Assembly (NCBI RefSeq): GCF_932526225.1
Contig: NC_064041.1
Location: 6,655,042-6,719,041 of the forward strand
Reading direction: 5' to 3'
DNA: 64,000 nucleotides
DNA from: Nematostella vectensis
Taxonomy: Eukaryota; Cnidaria; Anthozoa; Actiniaria; Edwardsiidae
The notes beneath the pieces were generated by a model. That model ran no database searches. It was given only the letters and a program-made list of their open reading frames with translations, and was not told where the DNA came from. Both the position numbers and the translations under genes were made by a program. Of this stretch, positions 50,101 to 57,545 are shown in pieces. Numbering within the stretch: position 1 is the first letter of the stretch; the number at the start of each line of letters is the position of its first letter.

Positions 50101-53100
50101 GACCAACTATAACCACTCGTCAGATTGGCTGGGGGAGTTAACGGTTTTTACTCGTTTGATGCTACAATGTCTTTACAAGATGTGTTTCTCTGTCTGTTTC
50201 TTATTCTAGACGACATGTCCTTTAGGATAACTGACCCCCTTTGGCTCCCATCATAAAAAAGTGGAACTCGTTTTTGATATAGTGCTTCATAGCATCAAAC
50301 AAAGCTCCAGTCGTCATTGTTCATTTCTGTGTTCTTCGGTTTTTTTTAACAATGTTTGCCGGCTTGCCTTTTGCAGGAAAAAGAGACAAAATACCAGCTC
50401 CGCCTAGATGGTGTAAGGTTGCGAGACTTGGAGGCAGGCTTCATGTCCAAAAGGGTCTCATTTGCCCTCTTTAACCCTGACACAAAGTAAGTTAAAGTAG
50501 TAGACAATCCTTCTAGACCATATAACAACAGCAACAAGTAAGCTTATCACAGTAAGCTTGACAATCCTGCTAGATTACAACTTAGTAAGCTCATCACATT
50601 CCTTGTATTTTGAATTATAAGGATGCAGATGATGGTTGGGTCGTAGGCATAGAAAGGTCCATTATGTTGCTTGCAATCAAATCGTGTCTGCCCACGGAAC
50701 ACAAAGTTAAGGATTGAGATAGGAGGAGGAAGGAAATCCTTGAAAACCCAGGGAAAACCCAAGGCAAAGACATGATCTAATAAAATGCACTGTGCCGTCC
50801 AGATGTTTCGACCTTTTGTTTTAGAAGCAAAACAGGTGCCACTGAGCTTTTAATGGCACTCTCTAACTTTGGGTTGTTACTTCAGGAACCTTTTTGAGGA
50901 CCACAAGCACCTTTTAATGGCACTCTCTAACTTTGGGTTGTTACTTCAGGAACCTGTTTAAGGACCACAAGCAGCTTGAGCTGTCGGCAGATAATCAGGA
51001 GACGGTGGACAGCTGGAAGGCGTCATTTCTACGCGCTGGTGTCTATCCTGAAAGAGAGAGCTCAGAGGATAAGAGCCTTGTAAGTAGTAGATAAAAGAAA
51101 GTAGAGTTAAAGGACGGTTAAAAGTAAGACCTCTTCTGGTTATGGGGTGAGTTGCCTTTTTTGGGTCTTAATAGACTTCCAAAACGAGGTTTCTTATAGC
51201 AAGGCTGTGACGTTTCTTAAGACTGATCAGCTGTTCATGCTTTGGGTGGGGATAATTTTGTGTTGTCAAACTCATTTATTTAACTAGGTTACTTTGGTAT
51301 AACGATAATGCAATGGCTGGTTGACAAAGATTATTTGAACTTGACAATTGGTGTGTATCAGTCTTTCCTGGCCACAGAAGAAAACATAAAAAACTCAAAA
51401 AGAATTCTTTTGTAATATTATATTTGGGAAGTAAAGCAAAAGTTGAATTAGACAGCAAAACTCCCCTTAGCCTATTGCCATTGCTTGTGGGTATTAGTGG
51501 GTTAATAGTTAATAGATTGGCTTAGATTGCGTGTTATGTACATAGCAAGGGGAGATTGGCACGCTGGACCCACAGATGGAACGGCAGGTGGAGACCATCC
51601 GCAACCTGGTGGACTCTTACATCCGTATCGTCAGCAAGACCATACGGGACCTTGTGCCCAAGACCATCATGTACATGATCATAAATAACGTAAGGCGGTA
51701 TCCTTGAGCATTTCCTTGTTATATCCCCATGGTTATGGTACCCTTAAAGCCGCATTGTCACCAGTTTACTTCCGGTCGGTTACGTAACAATATCTGATGA
51801 TTTTTAACGGAAAATGCGAAAAAATATTTCAAAATATTGAAAGCAGTGGGTCAATTGGAAGTTTCTTCGAGGATGTGATTGATAATTTAGGGCGGATGGC
51901 CTGTTAAATATTTCGGATTTTAATAGATTCTTTTGTCTTTTAACGGCTGAGTTTTACGTCGGACCTGAGTAAGTACGCAGCTGCTTTGTCTCCTATTATC
52001 TTTGGTCTACAAAGGAGTTCTTTTGTCTCTATTCTTCTCGTTCTTTGTGTCGAGGTGCGGATATTGTTCATTTGCCCAATCAATTGCAGCTCCTCCGGAA
52101 GTAAACTGGTCACAATGCGGCTTTAATCAATGCCATCAACAATGTACTCAAACACCTACAATGTTACACTTTACCCTTGTACATTATATACACGATCATC
52201 AACAATGTTACACTTTATCCTTGTACATTATGTACACGATCATCAACAATGTTACACTTCATCTCTGTACATTATGTATACGATCATCAACAATGTTACA
52301 CTTCATCCTTGTACATTATGTACACGATCATCAACAATGTTACACTTTATCCTTGTACATTATGTACACGATCATCAACAATGTTACACTTTATCCTTGT
52401 ACATTATGTACACGATCATCAACAATGTTACACTTTATCCTTGTAAATTATGTATACGATCATCAACAATGTTACACTTTATCCTTGTACATTATGTACA
52501 CGATCATCAACAATGTTACACTTTATCCTTGTACATTATGTACACCATCTCCTACAATTTATCCCTGAACACTTTGTACACGGTTATCCACAATGTTCTG
52601 TAAGGCACCATTCTTTTGCATTATGTTCAGGATCATGCCGTGTTCTTAACCATCAGCGATTTAAGACACTCCTTCTTTTAGGCATTTAACGAAAAGTGGT
52701 TTTAATACGATGCAGTGACTAAGGGTCTCAACTTTTTTTTTCTTTACATACAGATAAAAGAATTCATTGCCGCAGAGTTGCTTGCGCATCTTTACTCCTC
52801 TGGGAATGTGGTAAGTTCTATAAATGTCAATTACTGCCTGTCTACTTGTTCACCACAGTCTATGACAGTCTTTTGTCTGTCCCTCTGTCAGTCTCTTTAT
52901 CTTCCCGGCTCTTTACGGATCCCTCTTTAGTCATCTGCTAGTCAACCGATGCTACCATTATTTGTCCATCGCCTAATCTACCACCCTTGCCATAGAGTGA
53001 CCTCATGGAGGAGAGTGAGGAAGAAGCCCAGCGCCGCGAAGAGATGCTCAAGATGTATCACAGCACCAAAGAGGCCTTGCAGATCGTGGGCGACATTGAC

Positions 53101-54640
53101 ACACATACCATTTCAATTCCAACCCCACCCCCCGTGGACAATAGCGACTTTGATCCAAGGTTAGTAGAAGATACAACGAAAATAAATCTACTCGCGTCCT
53201 CATCTGATATTTCTCTCCTCCTACCCTTGCCTCTCTTATCTTTCTTTGCCTAAATCTTACTTTAATCCTACCACTGGATTCTACTTTATTTATCTTACCC
53301 TAACATTAAAGCGACATCTTCTGGAGGGACGACGAAAACCTCAACTGACAAAATACACTGAAGAATCTACACTGAAGAATCCGCACTATTTAACAGGCCA
53401 TCCGTACTAAATTATCAGTCACATCTTCAAAGATACTTCCAATAGACGCACTGCTTTTACAATTTTGAAATATTTTTTACGTTTTCTGTTAAAAATATTC
53501 CGAGATTGTTACGCAATCGGCTGAAGTAAACTGGGGACATTGCCGCTTGTAGGGTGTACGCTTCTTACCATACTGTATCTTACCCAGGCCTTCAGACATC
53601 GAAATCTTTTCTTAAAGCTTTCGGACTGCTCCTAGTCTCTTAACAGTTTGTTGAACTTTAAAAACACTCTATTTCTAATAATTCTTTACTAACCTATACG
53701 TTAATGGGCTTTTGTGTGTTCCCTTGATACTACTGTTCACCAGGGGATCTTATCACAGCCCTCAAGTGCCTAGACGCCCTATGTCATCAGGTGGTGCGCT
53801 CCCTGCGCCACCCTCACGGCCTTCAGCCCCAAGCCGCCCAGCTCCCTCCCGGCCCGACAGGGAACTCAGGTAGAACGCAAAGTTTGATACTTCATTTACC
53901 AAATTCAATCGAAAATATCGCATTGGCTTTCCCAAATCGCACTTGATACTTTGCTAGAACGACAAAATGGCGGATGACAGGCTGTTTAATACCTCTAATG
54001 CACACTCGATGTAGTGCAACCACCACCATATTACACAGATTACAAATATAAGCGTTCTTGGAAGACGCAGTGTTACCATCTTCACTACATTGCACCATTC
54101 TGAAATCAGGAAGATAAATCAACCCAAGGTTGAAGTGTTATGTTTTATGCCTCTGTAAAATCAGAATTTTTTCGCAGTTTAGTCTCGCTCGCTAATTCTT
54201 TAATGCTTTCTTATGAACGAGAAGGGAACTCAAGTACGATGTATTTTTAATACTGCTGCCCAAACTGGTACAACTAGAGCGACTACATTAAAGCTGTAAA
54301 AAAAAACTAGGTGGTCTGCTCAAGCGTAGTGGAATCAGGGAGATAAATAAACACAAGATTGAAGTGGTATGCTTGAGCCTCGGTAGTTTCGCCGACGTTT
54401 AAGCTCTATGTCGGAGCGACGACGAACTACCGTACCATACTCTGTCGCTCCCTTTCCGCCTTACATATACAAAAATTAAACCTTCTCTTGCATGTCTTCA
54501 AAAGTATACAGACATGTTTACTTTTATTCCCACTCATTCTAACCTATTCCTTTACTTTCAGGAGACCACCAGCCCCTCCTAAACCAGGCGGAGCACCCCC
54601 AATTCCGGGTCGTCCACCAATCCCGTCGCGTCCTACGTAA
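10960..54640 (+). CDS. Classical dynamin GTPase, 22 coding exons, 826 aa
   Basis: Large GTPase that assembles into helices around membrane necks and drives fission in endocytosis. All 22 exons have GT/AG junctions and join in phase to 2481 bp including the stop. GTPase domain: P-loop GSQSAGKSS (residues 38-46, Lys44), switch I Thr65 in [13 protein letters not shown] at 136-139, TKLD at 205-208, NRSQ at 236-239; the numbering is identical to human dynamin 1. Stalk/middle region about 320-500, PH domain about 517-625, GED about 640-745, proline-rich tail 755-826 with several PxxP/RP motifs for SH3 partners. The tail is shorter than in human dynamin 1. P-loop residue 39 is Ser where human has Gly. 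Intron 12 is almost entirely a 28-kb minisatellite. A single dynamin-1/2/3-type gene is expected in many invertebrates, so the vertebrate symbols DNM1-3 do not apply directly. Confidence 0.97.
11210..11283 (+). CDS. Dynamin exon 2 (residues 54-78)
   Basis: Encodes [15 protein letters not shown] with switch I Thr65. The acceptor is TTTTTTTAG and the donor is AGCG|GTGAGT. Confidence 0.95.
11607..11726. repeat. Foldback element in intron 2
   Basis: The centre is a perfect 11-bp inverted repeat, CATTCTGCTAC-CT-GTAGCAGAATG, at 11644-11667. Imperfect outer arms extend it (TTTCCTATTCCGGAAT against the inverse of ATTCTGGAA...TAGGAAA). It looks like a small hairpin MITE; I cannot define a target duplication. 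Confidence 0.6.
11957..12106 (+). CDS. Dynamin exon 3 (residues 79-128)
   Basis: Encodes [16 protein letters not shown] through [10 protein letters not shown]. The acceptor is CTTATAG|AG and the donor is AGTG|GTAAGT. Confidence 0.95.
12654..12857 (+). CDS. Dynamin exon 4 (residues 129-196)
   Basis: Contains [14 protein letters not shown] (G3 motif) and [15 protein letters not shown]. The donor is CAAG|GTGAGT. The last 36 bases of this exon and about 93 bases of the intron are duplicated downstream. Confidence 0.95.
12822..13105 (+). repeat. Tandem duplication over the exon 4 donor
   Basis: Copy 1 is 12822-12950 and copy 2 is 12978-13105, offset 156-157 bp. Copy 2 repeats the exon end (ATGCACCCAAAATTTGCAAG), the CCCCAAGGTGAGTCA donor, then the intronic ACATACGCAGAGACA and TTATGTAGAGACAGTGGA. 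The second donor GT is at 13015. Copies differ at scattered positions. Confidence 0.88.
13160..13216. repeat. Inverted repeat just upstream of exon 5
   Basis: TCAGGGGGGAGGCAGG at 13160-13175 faces the inverse of TCAGGAGGGGGGAGCAGG at 13199-13216. The hairpin ends about 30 bases before the exon 5 start, where a branch point and pyrimidine tract are expected. Confidence 0.6.
13246..13344 (+). CDS. Dynamin exon 5 (residues 197-229)
   Basis: Contains [17 protein letters not shown] with the G4 motif TKLD. The acceptor is TATATAG and the donor is AGAG|GTGAGT. Confidence 0.95.
13857..14458. mobile_element. Non-autonomous TIR element, CAGGGCT family, copy 1 (intron 5)
   Basis: 602 bp with ends CAGGGCTTTTGGAGTTGCGC and the inverse of CAGGGCTCCTGGAATTACGT. 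It is flanked by the 6-bp direct repeat TATATA. The interior is full of a degenerate CGCGTAATTTAGC motif and shares most of its length with 17968-18550. It has no coding capacity. Confidence 0.85.
15127..15518 (+). repeat. 47-bp tandem array ending in the exon 6 acceptor
   Basis: Eight units. Each carries TTGACTCCAG|GTTACATTGG, that is the 3' splice site plus the first ~15 bases of exon 6, followed by an intronic spacer ending in ATATATCCCCTTTG. The eighth unit is the real junction, with its AG at 15490-15491. Decoy AGs lie about every 47 bp from roughly 15162 on. One unit has a 1-bp deletion and several have single substitutions. Confidence 0.93.
15492..15600 (+). CDS. Dynamin exon 6 (residues 230-265)
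   Basis: Encodes [17 protein letters not shown] (G5 region NRSQ) to FFLSNPSYR. The real acceptor is the last of eight similar sites. The donor is CTATAG|GTGAGT. Confidence 0.95.
16093..16144 (+). CDS. Dynamin exon 7 (residues 266-283)
   Basis: Encodes [17 protein letters not shown]. The acceptor is CTTTTATAG and the donor is CAG|GTGTGT. Confidence 0.95.
16145..16923. other. Dynamin intron 7
   Basis: No exon or transposon is recognised. A 9-bp inverted repeat (CTGAATAGG/CCTATTCAG) lies near 16680-16720. Confidence 0.5.
16924..17066 (+). CDS. Dynamin exon 8 (residues 284-330)
   Basis: Encodes [18 protein letters not shown] at the start of the stalk region. The donor is GCA|GTAAGT, splitting the Gln codon completed by exon 9. 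Confidence 0.95.
17206..17397. mobile_element. Hairpin MITE in intron 8
   Basis: Long imperfect inverted arms: GGGAACTCAGGGCTTTGAGG and onward against the inverse of CAATGCCCTGCATTCCC and its inward neighbours, including TGAGGTCAGC/GCTGACCTCA. The centre is AG-rich on one side and CT-rich on the other. No target duplication is clear. Confidence 0.65.
17623..17758 (+). CDS. Dynamin exon 9 (residues 331-376)
   Basis: Encodes [17 protein letters not shown] to [13 protein letters not shown]. The acceptor is TTTTATAG and the donor is CAAG|GTCAGT. Confidence 0.95.
17781..17915. mobile_element. MITE, CAGGCRCGTA family, copy 1 (intron 9)
   Basis: 135 bp with ends CAGGCACGTACACAGG and the inverse of CAGGCGCGTATCCAGG. 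Flanks are AAAAT and AAAAC, a 5-bp near-match. It begins 22 bases after the exon 9 donor. It has no coding capacity. Confidence 0.75.
17968..18550. mobile_element. Non-autonomous TIR element, CAGGGCT family, copy 2 (intron 9)
   Basis: Ends CAGGGCTACTGTAATTACGC and the inverse of CAGGGCTTCTGGAATTACAC. The 6-bp flanks GCATTA and GTATTA match at 5 of 6. It is collinear with 13857-14458 and has several substitutions and a short internal deletion. Confidence 0.83.
18491..18858. repeat. 187-bp tandem duplication at a transposon end
   Basis: 18491-18671 and 18678-18858 appear identical except for one base (GATTATG against GATCATG). The copied segment holds the last 60 bp of the CAGGGCT element plus about 120 bp of intron. 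The copies are joined by AACTAA. Confidence 0.93.
18892..18959 (+). CDS. Dynamin exon 10 (residues 377-398)
   Basis: Encodes [18 protein letters not shown]. The acceptor is TATTCACAG and the donor is TTAG|GTAGGG. Confidence 0.95.
19292..19430 (+). CDS. Dynamin exon 11 (residues 399-445)
   Basis: 139 bp encoding [17 protein letters not shown] to IQKCATQ, the same length and position as the mutually exclusive exon 10a/10b of vertebrate dynamins. I see only one copy here. The donor is TCAG|GTGAGC. Confidence 0.95.
19447..19880. repeat. 48-bp tandem array in intron 11
   Basis: About nine units of the type CTTAGTATGGGAGCTGCAGC followed by TATGTACCCAGAGGGG and TAGTCTG, starting about 17 bases after the exon 11 donor. 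The 48-bp period is a multiple of three, so long spurious open frames exist on both strands. Confidence 0.95.
20320..20450. repeat. Foldback element in intron 11
   Basis: Two ~50-bp arms, 20320-20369 and 20401-20450, form an imperfect palindrome around a 31-base loop; an example is CCAAAAACTGGAATTCGAC facing GTCGAATTCCAGTTTTTG. A partial third piece (ACACCAAAAACTGGAATTC) occurs at about 20169-20188. Confidence 0.85.
20753..20910 (+). CDS. Dynamin exon 12 (residues 446-497)
   Basis: Encodes [18 protein letters not shown] to [13 protein letters not shown], the end of the stalk before the PH linker. The donor is GCAGA|GTGAGT and opens the 28-kb intron. Confidence 0.95.
20954..20973. repeat. Poly-G run, 20 bases
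   Basis: An uninterrupted G run 43 bases into intron 12, before the minisatellite starts. Confidence 0.95.
24600..29250. repeat. 2.33-kb higher-order duplication
   Basis: The unit order from about 24660 is repeated from about 26994 at an offset of 2333 bp. Checked at the TGATAGGGGG/TTACATAATG combination, and at matching patterns at 25267 and 27600, 25607 and 27940, and 26028 and 28361. Related copies start near 30337 (offset 2737 from the second) and near 36487. Confidence 0.8.
39572..42578. repeat. 3007-bp higher-order repeat, copy 1
   Basis: Matches 42579-45585 unit by unit at a constant offset of 3007 bp. Shared rare variants include CACTTGAGATAG, CACGTGTGATGG, CACTTGTGTTAG, ATAAAGTCAC and TTGCGATAG. 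The edges are uncertain by about 20-30 bp. Confidence 0.88.
42579..45585. repeat. 3007-bp higher-order repeat, copy 2
   Basis: Tandem copy of 39572-42578. The first difference I see at the right edge is GGTAACG (copy 1 side) against GGTGACG near 45587. A ~205-bp sub-repeat with ATAAAGTCAC continues to about 45800. Confidence 0.88.
49287..49341 (+). CDS. Dynamin exon 13 (residues 498-516)
   Basis: A 55-bp exon encoding [18 protein letters not shown], which aligns with the AQQRSNQMNKKKTSGNQ linker before the PH domain of human dynamin 1. The acceptor is TTTCTAG|AG, 54 bases past the minisatellite. The donor is CCAG|GTATAC. Confidence 0.92.
49553..49643 (+). CDS. Dynamin exon 14 (residues 517-546)
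   Basis: Start of the PH domain: [18 protein letters not shown] to [10 protein letters not shown]. It carries the membrane-inserting variable loop 1 (AGFMKG), with Phe at the position of human Ile533 and three extra residues after it. Confidence 0.95.
49973..50004 (+). CDS. Dynamin exon 15 (residues 547-557)
   Basis: A 32-bp microexon encoding [11 protein letters not shown] within the PH domain. The acceptor is CTTTTCAG and the donor is GAG|GTGAGG. Confidence 0.93.
50377..50486 (+). CDS. Dynamin exon 16 (residues 558-593)
   Basis: Encodes [18 protein letters not shown] to FALFNPDTK of the PH domain. The acceptor is TTTTGCAG and the donor is CAAA|GTAAGT. Confidence 0.95.
50845..50975 (+). 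repeat. 64-bp tandem duplication over the exon 17 acceptor
   Basis: CTTTTAATGGCACTCTCTAA starts at 50847 and again at 50911. Each copy continues through GGGTTGTTACTTCAG and the first ~25 bases of exon 17 (GGAACCT..GGACCACAAGCA). The decoy AG is at 50884-50885 and the true AG at 50948-50949. Confidence 0.93.
50950..51079 (+). CDS. Dynamin exon 17 (residues 594-637)
   Basis: Encodes [17 protein letters not shown] to [13 protein letters not shown], the end of the PH domain. Phase requires the second (downstream) of the two duplicated acceptors. The donor is CCTT|GTAAGT. Confidence 0.95.
51546..51689 (+). CDS. Dynamin exon 18 (residues 638-685)
   Basis: Encodes [19 protein letters not shown] and onward, the first half of the GTPase effector domain. 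The acceptor is GTACATAG and the donor is AAC|GTAAGG. Confidence 0.95.
51748..52122. mobile_element. TTAA-flanked MITE, copy B (intron 18)
   Basis: The best-preserved termini of the family: AGCCGCATTGTCACCAGTTT and the exact inverse end ACTGGTCACAATGCGGCT, with TTAA at 51744-51747 and 52123-52126. It is about 160 bp longer than copy A, the extra sequence being an internal T-rich segment near 51960-52090. Confidence 0.88.
52137..52570. repeat. 44-bp tandem array in intron 18
   Basis: About nine to ten units of AATGTTACACTTTATCCTTG plus TACATTATGTACACGATCAT and CAAC. It starts within ~15 bp of the right end of the TTAA element. The outer units are diverged and the inner ones nearly identical. 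Confidence 0.95.
52754..52810 (+). CDS. Dynamin exon 19 (residues 686-704)
   Basis: Encodes [19 protein letters not shown] of the GED. The acceptor is TACATACAG and the donor is GTG|GTAAGT. Confidence 0.95.
52996..53159 (+). CDS. Dynamin exon 20 (residues 705-758)
   Basis: Encodes [18 protein letters not shown] to [15 protein letters not shown], the end of the GED. The donor is CCAAG|GTTAGT. Confidence 0.95.
53310..53547. mobile_element. TTAA-flanked MITE, copy C (intron 20)
   Basis: TTAA at 53306-53309 is followed by AGCGACATCTTCTGG. The right end is AAGTAAACTGGGGACATTGC, where the outer TTAA has decayed to TGTA. The interior matches copy A (ATTTAACAGGCCATC, AAATTATCA, TTTTGAAATATTTTT). 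Confidence 0.75.
53744..53869 (+). CDS. Dynamin exon 21 (residues 759-800)
   Basis: Proline-rich tail: [19 protein letters not shown] with overlapping SxRP and PxxP motifs for SH3 ligands. The acceptor is TTCACCAG and the donor is CTCAG|GTAGAA. Confidence 0.93.
54562..54640 (+). CDS. Dynamin exon 22 (residues 801-826) and stop
   Basis: Encodes [20 protein letters not shown] and IPSRPT, then TAA at 54638-54640. The acceptor is TACTTTCAG. The total coding length is exactly divisible by three, supporting the whole exon chain. Confidence 0.93.
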
Positions 54641-54913
54641 TATCGCACTCTGATTGGTGGCTCTAGCGTGCAAGGGCGGCGATGATTGGTCAGATACTTT
54701 AATTTGGTGCTTTTTACTTAGGATGGGGTGGTTTTGATACTCACCTTAAAAAAAAAAAAACGGCCAGCCACTGTCATTTGAATAGGGGAAAGTGGTGATA
54801 CTCACTCAAACTTCGTCAGTGCGTCAGGGCTACAATTACGACACCATCGGGTGATTTTGAGATCCATGTCAAGTCAAGGACAAAGCTCCCTGCTGAGTCC
54901 CTATGGAGTTGTC

Positions 54914-54919
54914 AATAAA
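54914..54919 (+). terminator. Candidate dynamin polyadenylation signal
   Basis: AATAAA 274 bases after the stop codon, the first canonical hexamer downstream. Another AATAAA lies at 55793-55798. Confidence 0.5.
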
Positions 54920-55196
54920 TACACCGGGTCAATCCAAGAACGCTAAGAATTCACACTAGAGACAACCTTTACGGCTCTATTGTAAATTCAGCAAATCATA
55001 GTTGTCCATTTGTTTGTTGCGATTTTTCTCTAATGAAATAATATAATTTGGAATGCTTTTATAATTAATTCAAGCCGGATCCCTTCTGGTTCCAGCTCTG
55101 TAAAGTGTGGCTATGGAATGCTTGTATCAAAATCGTGGTATACTGTAGATGTACAATTAGTTAATTAAAAAATATCAAGAGTCTCGTTTCCAAGCG

Positions 55197-55436
55197 TCAA
55201 AATGCACGTGATCGTAACCTTGCTTCCTGATTGGCTCCCATGTGACTTGTGATCGTAGTTTTGGTTTCTCATTGGCTCTCACATGACATGTGATCGTAGC
55301 CTTGCGTTCCCATTAGCTCTCACATGACATGATCGTAGTCTTGCGTTCTCATTGGCTCTCACATGACATGTGATCGTAGCCTTGCGTTCTCATTGGCTCT
55401 CATATGACATGTGATCGTAGCCTTGCTTGTTTGCTT
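55197..55436. repeat. About 41-bp minisatellite with ATTGG and CACATG motifs
   Basis: Five to six imperfect units of the type GATCGTAGCCTTGCGTTCTC plus ATTGGCTCTCACATGACATG. Most units keep ATTGGCTC (inverted CCAAT) and a near-palindromic CACATGACATGTG. Some units lack 2-4 bp. Confidence 0.85.
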
Positions 55437-55733
55437 TCCATGACGTGACTGGGCGCGCCGTTCCACTGACTTTTCACATGAAGTGATTGCATCCCTGCGC
55501 TCTCTACGGCTTTCACATGACTTGCGATAGTGTCCTTGGGATGTCGTTGGTTTTTCATTGGTTTCGACTAACGACGACTTGTCCACATTGTCGGAGACTC
55601 CTAGCGACGAGTTTGTTGTCACATACTCCCGTACTTCTCCTTCCCACCCCCACTATCACACAGATCAACAACGTTAATCCACTTGATACTCCCAATACAA
55701 ACAATCGAAGGGAGATTTTACATTTCTATCATG

Positions 55734-55752
55734 CCCCCCCCCCCCCCCCCCC
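55734..55752. repeat. Poly-C run, 19 bases
   Basis: An uninterrupted C homopolymer after ATCATG. Confidence 0.95.
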
Positions 55753-56962
55753 ACCCGCTTCAAATTCTTTCTCTTATTATTTCAAATAAGAGAATAAATT
55801 TGATAATTAAATTATCAAACACACCTCAAGCCTCTTATCTGTGAAGATTGCGTTGTCAATAACAGAGTTAAACCATGTCGTTGACGGCCCTGGTAACCAG
55901 ACTGGGTTACCTGGCATCGTCATTAACGTCTTGAAAAGATAACACTCGTTTGAATGCAAAATAAGTTTATGCCTCCAGGATAAACTATGAAAATGCATTC
56001 CCATTTAGCGTCAATTCAGATAATTTATGACCTCGATTATGTGTCAAAAATACATTAAAGTAATTGTTAACAAGGAGAACTCTAGAACATTTATTTTAGT
56101 CTCACCCACTCGCCATTGTTTTGAAAGGGCACCTGTTGTCATTGTGGTAAAAATGCTGTTTTTTTTATCTGCCTTAACAAACAACACTTAGCTAAATACT
56201 TATGTGGCTAGAATCTTCAAATAATCTTATTTTCTCCAATTGCTATTGCAAATCGGCGAGGAATACTTTTAATTATATGCGAAACATCTTTTTGTCGATT
56301 GCCTAATGTCATCGCATCCATGCTTTTTTATTAATACTGGAGAATACTTTTACGTATGTAAACATCTTTTTTTTTGGTATTCCGTAAGCTTTTTTTTTTT
56401 TTTAAAGCGTCAGTTCCCTCGTAATAGAAACCTACGTATTTCTAAATATTTTCGGGGATTTTCAAAACAATATTCTATTCCTAAAAGCAAAGATAAAGAT
56501 TTGTGATAAAAGTACGCAAGATCCTTAACTTTTATTCATAAATTTGAATGTCTAAAACGAGAAGTTTATTAGCTGAAAACAGATTTTTCTATCAAAATCT
56601 TATAGCCCAACGCCATTCGTTAAACGTTCGTAAAGATATCTTTTTGTTTTGTACACTGGAATTCTGAATAAATAGTATTTTGGGTAATTTATGAAGAAAG
56701 CGAAGTTTTCTTTTAGAAACCGGAAAAAGACGCAGTCTTTCCCCCAAACCATCTTTGTGACGTTGCAAAACAAGACAATCAGACCGCCAGCTGCTGTGCA
56801 AAAATTACGGAATCCATTGTTTTCCGGATTGAATAAGCCTTTCCTATTACCGCGGGTTTTCTAAAATACTAGCACTAAAACCTCAAGTCTCACCTAAAAT
56901 TACCCAAATCACGCATTCTAGCCACTTCAAAAGAACAGAAATGACTTTGTAGCGAGGGAACT

Positions 56963-57545
56963 ATGTTCGGGTTCGGTAAGGTTAAGGAACGCACTACATC
57001 GGCCGAATCCATACCGCAAACCGACTTAGATGACAAGCCGGGAAAACTCAAGCGCCATGGAACGCTTCAAAGCTTGGAGGTTTTCCAGGCATGGGCTAAG
57101 GATTCTTTCTTAAGGGATTCAACTATAGACATTTTAGTGTCTGAGCACGAAATTGATTGCATTCCAGCTGTCTTGGCGTTGAAAAGTGAGGATATTTCTC
57201 AGTTGGGTCTACCGGTTGGTCAACAGAGGCTTTTAGAAGGTGCGGTCGATAAATTGAAGCAAGAATACGAGTTAGTTCGACCACCGACCCCGCTTACGAG
57301 AATAAGCCTCGAAACACCGGCGTATAAAACAATGCTTGAAATAAGTGAGAAACAAGAGGGAGAAGGGATAGAAATGACCACACCAACGGATGATTTCAGA
57401 TCTATGTCCAGTCAAGATGGCCAGAGCTCTCGTGAAATTTCACAAGCGTTTGCTAGCCCTCCGTATGGAAGTGAAAGCAAGCTCGAAAAAGAAGGATTAC
57501 TAAAATTCGACCACGAAAGAGCAGCCAAGCAATCAAGTGGCGAAG
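56963..57545 (+). CDS. SAM-like gene exon 1
   Basis: Starts MFGFGKVKERTTSAES. The donor is GAAG|GTAAAA with GT at 57546. Continuing the open frame to 57649 runs into low-complexity intronic sequence, so the splice is preferred. Confidence 0.8.

Larger units (their letters stand above)
54641..56962. other. Intergenic region between dynamin and the SAM-like gene
   Basis: Holds the dynamin 3'UTR, a CCAAT-bearing minisatellite (55197-55436), a 19-base poly-C run (55734-55752) and about 1.1 kb of AT-rich sequence before the next start codon. No exon is recognised. Confidence 0.5.

Noticed and set aside
50886-50949. Upstream acceptor as the true exon 17 start
   Set aside because: Gives a frameshift and early stop; only the downstream acceptor keeps the PH domain in frame.
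51546-51560. Alternative acceptor after GCAAG at 51549 for exon 18
   Set aside because: It would put the GED out of frame; AG at 51544-51545 keeps phase.
52002-52603. 157-188-residue frames of [12 protein letters not shown]-like repeats
   Set aside because: Produced by the 44-bp array in intron 18; three overlapping frames are all open.
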